Assembly (NCBI GenBank): GCA_013289855.1
Contig: JABCZD010000003.1
Span: 372,001-436,000 of the forward strand
Length of the DNA: 64,000 nt
Source of the DNA: Acidobacteriota bacterium
GTDB taxonomy: Bacteria; Acidobacteriota; Terriglobia; Acidiferrales; UBA7541
Direction: 5' to 3'
The notes under the pieces are model-generated. The model did not search any database. It had not been told where the DNA came from and worked only from the letters and a program-made list of their open reading frames with translations. The position numbers and the translations under genes were made by a program. Within the stretch, counting starts at the first letter, position 1. Each line of letters begins with the position of its first letter. Positions 55,008 to 62,268 of this stretch are shown here, in pieces.

Positions 55008-56188
55008 TGCTCCACCGTGTTCTGCAGCACCAGCGCATTAGTCACCACGCGTTGCCCGGGCTGTAAACCAGTCAGAATCTCCTGCTGGTTATTTGGCAGC
55101 GTGACGCCCGTGGTCACTTCCAGGCGCTTGAATTTCTTGTCTCCCATGGCTACATACACCCAATCGCGATCGTGCAAATGCAAAATCGCCGAAGCCGGCA
55201 CCACCGCATGGGTCTCTTCCTTCTGCCCATGGAAGGTCGCGGAAACAAACATCCCCACGCGCATCAGCCCGGGATTCTTCACCTCAATGCGTACTTTGGC
55301 CGTGCGAATGTTAGGATCCAGCACCGCGCCAATGTTGCTGATTTTCCCGGTAAAAATCTTATCCGGGTAAGCCGCCAGCTTGACGTCCGCGGTTTCGCCC
55401 AAATGCACGCTGGCCAGATCGTTCTCATAGACATCGCACAAAATCCACACGGAAGATAAATCCGAGATCGTGAAAGGATTCGCCGTGGCCGCCAGTCCCT
55501 GAATTCCTGCGGCGTTGGTCACCTGCTGATCCGTAATTACGCCGGAAATCGGCGCAAAAATATCCACGACGCCCGAAGGATGGTCCGTTCCCGAGCCCAG
55601 CACGCGCAAATGCTCCCGCGAAGTCTCTACATCCACTTGCGCTTTGTTTTCCGCGTTCTCCGCAGTCTGCAGATCGTTCTGCGAAATCGCGCCCTTGTCG
55701 TACAAAATCTTTGCGCGCTCCATTTGCGTATTGGCCAACTGCTCGTCGGCCACCGCTTTGCGGTAATCGGAAAACGCTGAGGCAATATCCGCGCTCTGCA
55801 CCTGCATCAGCAGTTGGCCTTTCTTCACGGTGTCGCCGAGCCGCGCTTTAATGTCCACCACCCGCCCGGTGGCAATCGAAATTACCGGCACGGTCCGCGA
55901 AATATCTGGCGCCACCACGCCGGTAACCACCAACTGCGAGGACGCTTTGCGCGCCACGGCCACCGACAACGGAAATTGGTCCGAGTTATCGACGCTCACC
56001 ACGTTGGCATCCGCAGCCGCTTCTACCTTGGCGGGCGGCGGCGCTTCCGCGGCGGGGTCAGGCTTGCGCTCGCCGCCGCAAGCCGCGAGCAGCAGCATCG
56101 CGACAGCCAGAAACGCCGACTTCGACGGGCAAGCCAACTTCCAATCGTTGCGCTGCTTCAGCGTTGCAAAACTCATCGCACTGCTCAT
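55004..56188 (-). CDS. RND periplasmic adaptor (membrane fusion protein)
   Basis: 394 aa. The N-terminal segment (KSAFLAVAMLLLAACGGERKPD) has a lipobox-like LLAAC, so it may be a lipoprotein. Then ISIATGRVVDIKARLGDTVKKGQLLMQVQSADI (lipoyl half), a helical hairpin (DYRKAVADEQLANTQMERAKILYDKGAISQNDLQTAENA), the second lipoyl half, and a beta-barrel (GMFVSATFHGQKEETHAVVPASAILHLHDRDWVYV). It links the pump with the outer-membrane factor. Start ATG 56188 overlaps the TolC-family stop by 4 bp (ATGA). Confidence 0.93.
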   Translation of the reverse strand: MSSAMSFATLKQRNDWKLACPSKSAFLAVAMLLLAACGGERKPDPAAEAPPPAKVEAAADANVVSVDNSDQFPLSVAVARKASSQLVVTGVVAPDISRTVPVISIATGRVVDIKARLGDTVKKGQLLMQVQSADIASAFSDYRKAVADEQLANTQMERAKILYDKGAISQNDLQTAENAENKAQVDVETSREHLRVLGSGTDHPSGVVDIFAPISGVITDQQVTNAAGIQGLAATANPFTISDLSSVWILCDVYENDLASVHLGETADVKLAAYPDKIFTGKISNIGAVLDPNIRTAKVRIEVKNPGLMRVGMFVSATFHGQKEETHAVVPASAILHLHDRDWVYVAMGDKKFKRLEVTTGVTLPNNQQEILTGLQPGQRVVTNALVLQNTVEQ

Positions 56189-57543
56189 TGCACTACCTCG
56201 CGTCCCACCGCCAGGTTCAACTGGCTTGCGGCCGTTAGATAAGAAGCCACCAGGTTCAAATAGTTGAGCTCTACATCGCGGTATTCTTTTTGCGCGTCCA
56301 GAAAATCCAGCAGTGACGCAGCGCCGTGCTGATACGAAAACGAAATGGTGTCGCGCACGCGGTCCGCCTGCTTCAAATAGCGATCCTTGTACGGCTGCAA
56401 CAGCGCCAGATTGCTTTCCACCATCGCGTACGCCGAGTCCACGTCGCTGAACACCTGCGCGCGCTGCAGGTTCAGCAGTTCAGCGTTGCGGTCAATGTCC
56501 AGCTTGGTGCGCAATTTTTCGCCCTGATTGCGGTCGAAAATGCGCAGTGGAATAGTTACGCTAATGCCTATGTAGTGCTCAATCGGCGGGTTTTTCCCGA
56601 CATCTATGCCAAAGATAGGATCCGTCGAACCATTCGCCACCGCCAACTGGTGATCCGTCCGCGCTTTGTCCACCGCCTGCACCGCGGCGCGCAAGTCCGG
56701 CCGGTTGTCCAGGGCGATTTGGCGAAATTCGTCCTGCCTGGCAATCTGATTGTTGAAATCAAACAACCCGACCACGTCAAACTGGTCCACCGGCGTGCGG
56801 TCGTTCAGCAAAGTCAACAATTGAATCTTCGCCGTACGCAAGCTCACCAACGCGGACTGCAGGTCCGCTTCAAATTGCACACGTTGTAATTCCAAACGGT
56901 CCAGATCCACTTGCGCGATTCCGCCGGCTTTATATTTTTCGCGATTCACGTCCAGCACATGGTCGTAATAGGTGAGATTTTCCCTCGTCAGACCGAGGAC
57001 CGCTTTCTGCTGCAGGGTTTGCACAAACGCAGTGCGCAAGGTGAACAGCAAATTGCGTTCCAGATCGGCCTGGTTGGAAACCGCAATTCCCGTGGCCGCC
57101 TTCGCGCTATCGCGCCGCAGTTCCCGCTTATGGTCGCGTTCATGCAAATACGTTAGGGACCCGACCGGGTCCGCCAGCGCCAATGGCTGCGAGGGATTCG
57201 TTGAAAATACATCGACCTGATCGAGCAGCGCATTGAAGTTGGGATTCGGCCGCAAGTACGCGGTGATCTCCTGGGCCTTGGCTTCTTCAATTCCAATCTG
57301 CCCCGCGCGCAACGATGGATTCGCCGCTTCAAATTTTGCCCGCACTTCTTCCCAGCTCAGCGCTCCCGGCGTTTGCGAGTTCTGCGGTGTAGCCGGCGCC
57401 GCTTGTGTCCCTTGCGCGCCCGGGACGGAAGGCTCTTGCGCGTTTGCTGCCGGCGCGTCGTGCCCCAGCGCAGCAACAACTAACGCTATCGCTGCCAGCG
57501 TTAGCCTCAGCACCCTCTTCTCCATTTTGCCGTCATTCAACAT
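56185..57543 (-). CDS. TolC/CzcC-family outer membrane factor
   Basis: 452 aa. Signal peptide LTLAAIALVVAALGHDAPAANA; an N-terminal Ala/Pro/Gln-rich segment; then two long coiled helical halves with NPSLRAGQIGIEEAKAQEI and RPDLRAAVQAVDKARTDHQLAVANGSTDPIFGI, the OEP repeat signature, and SLLDFLDAQKEYRDVELNYLNLVASYLTAASQL at the end. Forms the trimeric exit duct of the metal efflux system. ATG 57543 has GGGGAAG 4 nt upstream. First gene of the operon; the gap upstream shows no RcnR-type site. Confidence 0.9.
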   Translation of the reverse strand: MLNDGKMEKRVLRLTLAAIALVVAALGHDAPAANAQEPSVPGAQGTQAAPATPQNSQTPGALSWEEVRAKFEAANPSLRAGQIGIEEAKAQEITAYLRPNPNFNALLDQVDVFSTNPSQPLALADPVGSLTYLHERDHKRELRRDSAKAATGIAVSNQADLERNLLFTLRTAFVQTLQQKAVLGLTRENLTYYDHVLDVNREKYKAGGIAQVDLDRLELQRVQFEADLQSALVSLRTAKIQLLTLLNDRTPVDQFDVVGLFDFNNQIARQDEFRQIALDNRPDLRAAVQAVDKARTDHQLAVANGSTDPIFGIDVGKNPPIEHYIGISVTIPLRIFDRNQGEKLRTKLDIDRNAELLNLQRAQVFSDVDSAYAMVESNLALLQPYKDRYLKQADRVRDTISFSYQHGAASLLDFLDAQKEYRDVELNYLNLVASYLTAASQLNLAVGREVVQ

Positions 57544-57735
57544 TTCGCTTCCCCGCCACAATCATTCACAACCGATGCCTCAACTCCGAACCGACGAGCG
57601 TCAACCCGCCGACCTCAAGCCCTTCGCGCACCGGCTATATTTCGCCTACACCTCTCACCCGGACGCCTCGGCAGAGGACCTCTCTCGCGCATGCAATCGG
57701 ACAAATTCTTGAAATGTTAATTTCCGGGTCGCGGA

Positions 57736-58470
57736 TTACAGCGCAGGTGGCGCGCGTCCCCGGTCATCCTGGAGCAAAACAAAATAATCCGGCCTCTGCG
57801 AGGACAGCGAAACTCTTGCCGTCGTCGGGAGCAATTCCACGCCGCCAGCCGACGCGCATATTCGCGCCGCCCAGCCCGTGCTGGCCATCGCCGGCGCGAT
57901 ATCGTCCCAGCACGCGGTACGCGCCCGCCATTCCGATCGTGCTTTCCATATGGCCCACGCAAACGCTTCCCTCTGCGCCAAGTGAAAGTTGCCTCGGCCG
58001 TCATTGAGCAACACGGCCACCGGTTCGTTGGCGATGCGCGTCGAGATGATCAAATCGAGAAAGGTGTCTTCGTTTACGTCGCGCGAAGCGATCTGCAAGC
58101 CGCCCGTCGGCGCAGTTACCGTAAACGAACTCTGCTGACCCAGGCTGAAGCTAAAATGGATCCTGTAGCTTGTTTGTGCAGCCACCGCCAGACCCGGCTG
58201 CACGCTGGCAAAGTCGGGCAAAGAATCGCCGTCGAAGTCGGCGATCGCAAAGTTAATACCCGCCGCTCCAACCGCATCTTTATCCACCACATCACGCTGC
58301 GGCGCCGCTGCCACCGGGTGCCACGTAAACAAGACTAGGCACAAAATCAGGAGCGCTGTCCGGATCCATTGTGCGGATGGAGCGTTATCCCCAGCCCCGA
58401 AGGAATGCTGCATCCCAGTTTTCTCGGGCGTCGAATCCGCGCTACAAGCTCGTCTTTTCTTCAACTTCAT
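57736..58470 (-). CDS. Secreted FG-GAP/VCBS-repeat protein
   Basis: 244 aa. Internal hydrophobic stretch (WIRTALLILCLVLFTWHPVAAA) as a late signal peptide or anchor, then INFAIADFDGDSLPDFASVQPG and IASRDVNEDTFLDLIISTRIANEPVAVLLNDGRGNFHLA: two FG-GAP blades with DxDxDxxxD calcium loops. The C-terminal 70 residues (ARTACWDDIAPAMASTGWAAR...) do not resemble the repeat. They could be a frameshifted tail, but no other frame is clearly better. Too short for a full beta-propeller. ATG 58470 chosen; the frame extends to 58620. Confidence 0.7.
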   Translation of the reverse strand: MKLKKRRACSADSTPEKTGMQHSFGAGDNAPSAQWIRTALLILCLVLFTWHPVAAAPQRDVVDKDAVGAAGINFAIADFDGDSLPDFASVQPGLAVAAQTSYRIHFSFSLGQQSSFTVTAPTGGLQIASRDVNEDTFLDLIISTRIANEPVAVLLNDGRGNFHLAQREAFAWAIWKARSEWRARTACWDDIAPAMASTGWAARICASAGGVELLPTTARVSLSSQRPDYFVLLQDDRGRAPPAL

Positions 58471-58643
58471 TGCAATCACATCCCTGCGAATCGTGCTCCG
58501 AACTCTGCGAGTCCTATTAAACCAACGTCGCCGGAGTCTACTAGAATCCACATAAAGATTATCTAAAAACTGTATGCCGATTTTGTGATGAATTCCAGCA
58601 GCAAAAGCATACCATCGCATACCCTTCCGAAACGCGGGTGCCC

Positions 58644-60089
58644 TTAGAACTCCACATGCGCGCGCAGCGTCGGCACCACCACCGGCCCGCGGTCCTGGTT
58701 ATAACCCGGATTGTTAATATGCTGCACACCGACCGCGGGATAAAATCCCCGCCACAAATGCAGTGTGTAAAACGCCTCGAGAATATTTTCCCGCCCGTAA
58801 TGCAACCGTCCATCGCCAAGCAGAAAACCGATTCCGCCCAGTGCCAAATACTCCTGATGCGGCCGCGAAATCCCGTTGCTCACAAAAACTACTCCCAGGC
58901 GGTCGTACTTGCGACCCCATCGTTTGCCGTTTCCGCCCACGCCGATCTGATCCGTTTGATCCACTTCGGTGTACGCGAACGATTCGTGCTGCCCTTCATT
59001 CCAGCCCCAGCGGCCGAAGACGCCAAGCCAGTCGTTGATCGGCTGCTCGAAATTGATGCCGAAGCCGTACTTGACGGTGGTCTGCAAAGGGTGCGCGGTG
59101 ATATCCGGCGCGGTCCCCTGACCCGCTAAAAAGTTGTCGATGGCCACATCGTAGATCCCCATATTCGCGTGGTTGACGTACGACAGGAGTCGCAGCACCC
59201 CGGGTTTCAGCCGCGCCACATGGCCGTCCAATTCCACCTCGATATTTTCAGCCCGCGCCTGGCCCAAATTCGCTTCAAGATTGATGCCATTGGCCACCTT
59301 GGGCATCAAGGCCTCGGCAAAGCGAATGACGCCAAACTTGTCGTGGTACTCCAGCAGCACGGCGAAAGTGAACCCTCGCGTGTCCGCCGCGTAGTCATAC
59401 GCCCCGTTGTTATCCACCGTCCAATTCATGAACTGCAAATTCGAATCCGTCCCGTAGGTATTTTGGTCAAAATAATCCACGAGGCTCATTTTCCCGAAAC
59501 GTATCTCCAGCCGCCGCTCCGGCAAGGTACTGAACAAAGCAAACTGATTCCGCTGTTGCGGCTGTTTGCCCCCGCCCAACGGAATAATCTGATGCCACAT
59601 CAATCGGGCAATGTACGGCGCTTTGCTCAGCGAGGGATTACGCACCACATCCAAATTTGTCGCCCCCGCCAATCCCAAAGCTTCGCTAATTCCGTGCCCG
59701 CCGGCTTCCTGCACGTCGCACAGGAACTCCGTGGTGCTCGTAACCCGCAGTCCGGTATACAGGGTCAAGACCCGGGAGGTCGCATCTTGCGCTTGCGGCG
59801 TAAGGCTGTGCGGCCCCTGGTATGGCGAATCAAACGTCGGATGCCATTGCGAAATGATATTTGACTGCCCCGAAAGCCAGATGCGATCCGACTCCGGATG
59901 TGGAAACATTGTTGGCATGTCGTCATCGCTGGACGCCGCGTCTGGCGCTGCTGGCTCTGGGGTGGGCGCGGGCGAATTCGCGGTCTGTGCGCGCAGCACG
60001 CCGGGAGCCCCGAACGCCAAGCCAAGCAAGGCACCGAGCAGAGCGGCACTAAAAACGCGCAAAGCTGAAAACCTTCTAATCATGGTCAT
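58644..60089 (-). CDS. Carbohydrate-selective porin, OprB family
   Basis: 481 aa outer-membrane beta-barrel. Signal peptide VFSAALLGALLGLAFGAPGVLRAQ, then WLSGQSNIISQWHPTFDSPYQGPHSLTPQAQDATSRVLTLYTGLRV. RLEIRFGKMSLVDYFDQNTYGTDSNLQFMNWT and a GFTFAVLLEYHDKFGVIRFAEALMP region are typical of OprB. C-terminal aromatic-rich strands end in RAHVEF with terminal Phe. It would pass sugars or other small solutes. ATG 60089 (ATG 60083 is also possible). It diverges from the metal regulator; a 16-bp palindrome lies between them. Confidence 0.88.
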   Translation of the reverse strand: MTMIRRFSALRVFSAALLGALLGLAFGAPGVLRAQTANSPAPTPEPAAPDAASSDDDMPTMFPHPESDRIWLSGQSNIISQWHPTFDSPYQGPHSLTPQAQDATSRVLTLYTGLRVTSTTEFLCDVQEAGGHGISEALGLAGATNLDVVRNPSLSKAPYIARLMWHQIIPLGGGKQPQQRNQFALFSTLPERRLEIRFGKMSLVDYFDQNTYGTDSNLQFMNWTVDNNGAYDYAADTRGFTFAVLLEYHDKFGVIRFAEALMPKVANGINLEANLGQARAENIEVELDGHVARLKPGVLRLLSYVNHANMGIYDVAIDNFLAGQGTAPDITAHPLQTTVKYGFGINFEQPINDWLGVFGRWGWNEGQHESFAYTEVDQTDQIGVGGNGKRWGRKYDRLGVVFVSNGISRPHQEYLALGGIGFLLGDGRLHYGRENILEAFYTLHLWRGFYPAVGVQHINNPGYNQDRGPVVVPTLRAHVEF

Positions 60090-60195
60090 GTTTCCGGCGA
60101 ATTCAAGCCCGCTGCAGCCGGCGCAACAGCATAATCGCCGGATATTACAGTTTGATGTAAGCGCCACAGCTCCTGCCAAGGTGCTGGGGTTACAT

Positions 60196-60211
60196 ATTAA
60201 CTGCAGTTAAT
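60196..60211. promoter_or_regulatory. 16-bp perfect palindrome ATTAACTGCAGTTAAT
   Basis: Located 107 bp before the porin start and 143 bp before the regulator start, and flanked on both sides by TTACAT-like repeats (TTACAT at 60190-60195, TTACATTTGTAA at 60211-60222). Likely a dimeric regulator operator; the protein is unknown. Confidence 0.55.
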
Positions 60212-60323
60212 TACATTTGTAAATCGACGTTAACCACCAATAACGCCTTGCCAACAAGCCCCGGTTGCTCTACCGTAAACTGCGTTCTGCGGCTTTTCCT
60301 TTTCTCTTGCCGCAAGACTTTTG

Positions 60324-60338
60324 TACTATACCCCAGTA
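60324..60338 (+). promoter_or_regulatory. RcnR-type operator TACT-N7-AGTA
   Basis: TACTATACCCCAGTA ends 15 bp before the ATG of the metal regulator. Read on the other strand it is TACT-GGGGTAT-AGTA, matching the TACT-G6-N-AGTA layout described for RcnR sites in length and core. The initial TACTAT could also be part of a -10 box, so occupancy would block transcription. Confidence 0.65.
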
Positions 60339-60353
60339 GGGTAGTCAAGGACT

Positions 60354-60620
60354 ATGGCGAAAATCTCTAAAGGCAAACTGGACCTGCTCAACCGCACCAA
60401 GAAAGTGATCGGTCAGCTCGAAAGCGTGCTCCGCGCACTGGACGCCGACGAACCCTGCGCCGAAGCCTTGCAACGCCTGGCCGCCGCGCGCGGCGCCATC
60501 AACGGCCTGATGGGCGAACTCATGGAAGATCACATCCGCAACCACATGCCGCGCAACTCCAAATCCTCCGAAGAAGCCGCCGATGACGTGATTCAAATCG
60601 TCCGCAGCTATCTGAAGTAG
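60354..60620 (+). CDS. Metal-sensing repressor, RcnR/FrmR (CsoR superfamily)
   Basis: 88 aa all-helical repressor. Ligand positions Cys35 (EPCAEA), His60 and His64 (MEDHIRNH) coincide with those of RcnR; the N-terminal His3 of RcnR is absent (MAKISK), so metal coordination may differ, and a formaldehyde-sensing FrmR-like role is possible. AAGG lies 3 nt upstream. Its own promoter region carries a TACT-N7-AGTA site. It is 3 kb upstream of the divergent metal efflux operon, which makes a Ni/Co/Zn-responsive role reasonable but unproven. Confidence 0.9.
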   Translation: MAKISKGKLDLLNRTKKVIGQLESVLRALDADEPCAEALQRLAAARGAINGLMGELMEDHIRNHMPRNSKSSEEAADDVIQIVRSYLK

Positions 60621-60777
60621 CCACCCCAGGCCAACGCCGTAAGCGCGACGTCCTCCGGACGGCAACATCCACTTTCCCCGCCAGGCCGAAACAAACGTGC
60701 GTCGCGGCAAAAAACTGTGTATCTTTGCTGGACGCAATTCTGCGCGAACCTGCAAAACGAAAGCCGGAGACTGTCGG

Positions 60778-61383
60778 GTGAAGGAATCCTTGCTGAAATC
60801 CCTCCTCGCGTTTATCACCATCCTGTTCGTGGCGTTACTCGCCGTTCCCTGCTCTCACGCGCAGGCCGGCCCCGTGGAAGGCGAAGCCGAATACCAGGTC
60901 TTCACCAGCGGCGGTCACGGCATCAACGGCAGCCAGATGGACGACGGCGTTTTCAACATCGGCGCGCGCTTCGGCCTAATCCTGACGGCGCCGCACGGTC
61001 CCGGCTTTCTGAAGGGTCGCTTGGAATACGCACTGAGCGTTCTGCCGCTCTACTGCGTCACGCAAGCGAACGGCACGGCCTGCGGCGGCGGCGTGGACCC
61101 CTTCGCGTTCAAATGGATTCTTTCCACGCCGCGCAAAGTAGCCCCGTATTTCGAAATCGCCGGCGGCACGCTGTTCACGAACATGAAAACGCCGCCGGGC
61201 ACTTCGCAAATTAACTTCACCACCGGCGGCGCCTTCGGCCTGCACTTTCTGCAAAGCAAACACAACATCAGCGCCGAATTCCGTTTCCAGCACATCTCCA
61301 ATGCCGGCATGACCAAGCCCAACCCGGGCATCAATACCATCCAGATGCGCATCGGCTTCGGCTGGTTCAGCCAAAAAAAATAA
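60778..61383 (+). CDS. PagL-like lipid A 3-O-deacylase
   Basis: 201 aa outer-membrane beta-barrel esterase. Signal peptide (KSLLAFITILFVALLAVPCSHAQ); the C-terminal motif FRFQHISNAGMTKPNPGIN holds the catalytic His and Ser (H-I-S). The position of the PagL Glu is Asn here (H+14). PagL trims a fatty acid from lipid A; family members annotated as acyloxyacyl hydrolases are widespread in Acidobacteriota. GTG 60778 gives the neatest signal peptide; an upstream GTG at 60697 is in frame. No obvious operon partners. Confidence 0.8.
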   Translation: MKESLLKSLLAFITILFVALLAVPCSHAQAGPVEGEAEYQVFTSGGHGINGSQMDDGVFNIGARFGLILTAPHGPGFLKGRLEYALSVLPLYCVTQANGTACGGGVDPFAFKWILSTPRKVAPYFEIAGGTLFTNMKTPPGTSQINFTTGGAFGLHFLQSKHNISAEFRFQHISNAGMTKPNPGINTIQMRIGFGWFSQKK

Positions 61384-61606
61384 GCCCACACAAAATTTAA
61401 CGACCGCAGCCCGCGAACGAACCGTCGTGCGCCCATTCTCTGCGCCCGCTGTGTTCTCTGTGTTGAAACAATGGCAGTCCCAAGCAACCGTAGCCGGGAC
61501 CGCCGCGCATTTGCCGCTAGCTCACATCTCAAGGTTGGCAGACCACCTCCCACTGGCGTAGGATTTAAAACGTGGAGTTCCGCATCTCTGAACGAAGGAA
61601 AACAAA

Positions 61607-62155
61607 ATGAAACTAGCAGGAATCGTACTGGTCGTAGCGGCGCTAATCGGCGTCGGCCTATTCCTCCGCACCGCGCGCGCTGACAGCAAAGCCCCGGAAG
61701 TGGGCACCGCCGCGCCAGACTTCACGCTGAACTCGCAAGAAGGGAAACCCGTCAGCCTGCACGATTTCAAAGGCAGATGGGTGGTGCTGTACTTTTATCC
61801 GAAAGATTTCACCAGTGGCTGCACCGTGGAGGCCCACAATTTCCAGCGGGACCTGGCGCAATATGAAAAACTCAACGCCGTCATCGTCGGCGTCAGCGTG
61901 CAGGATGCGGACTCGCACCAGAAGTTCTGCACCAAGGAAGGTCTAAGCTTCAAACTTCTCGCCGACACCGATCACAAGGTTTCCGAGAGCTACGATTCCA
62001 TCATGAATATGGCGGTCATGAAACTTTCCGCGCGCCACACCTTCCTGATCGATCCGAATGGCGTCGTCCGCAAGGTCTATATCGACGTGAAGCCCGACGT
62101 GCACAGCACGGAAGTTCTCGCCGACCTCGGACAAATGGAGCAAGCCTCCAAGTAA
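61607..62155 (+). CDS. bcp: Bcp-type peroxiredoxin, exported
   Basis: 182 aa. N-terminal hydrophobic segment (LAGIVLVVAALIGVGLFLRTA) predicts a periplasmic or membrane-anchored protein. APDFTLNSQEGKPVSLHDFKG, LYFYPKDFTSGCTVEA with peroxidatic Cys, and RHTFLIDPNGVVRKV follow. The resolving Cys expected five residues later (CxxEAC) is His, so it should act as a 1-Cys or atypical enzyme that uses an external thiol. AAGGAAAA precedes ATG. Followed by a strong hairpin. Confidence 0.92.
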   Translation: MKLAGIVLVVAALIGVGLFLRTARADSKAPEVGTAAPDFTLNSQEGKPVSLHDFKGRWVVLYFYPKDFTSGCTVEAHNFQRDLAQYEKLNAVIVGVSVQDADSHQKFCTKEGLSFKLLADTDHKVSESYDSIMNMAVMKLSARHTFLIDPNGVVRKVYIDVKPDVHSTEVLADLGQMEQASK

Positions 62156-62169
62156 TCATCAGCGGTTCA

Positions 62170-62215
62170 CAACGAAACACCCCGGGCGTCTAACGGCGCC
62201 CGGTGCGTTTCGTTG
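62170..62215 (+). terminator. Two-tier hairpin after bcp
   Basis: Outer stem CAACGAAAC (62170-62178) / GTTTCGTTG (62207-62215), inner stem CCGGGCG (62182-62188) / CGCCCGG (62197-62203). No T-run follows, so it may be a bidirectional or RNA-stabilising structure serving this gene and the convergent protease gene. Confidence 0.65.
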
Positions 62216-62268
62216 CTCGCACTCAATTGATGAATTGATTTCCCCCAGCGATGCCCGACCACCAAGCA

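Noticed and set aside
57736..57960. Frameshift in the FG-GAP protein C-terminus
   Set aside because: The tail looks unlike the repeats, but neither alternative frame shows better domain content, so no frameshift is claimed.
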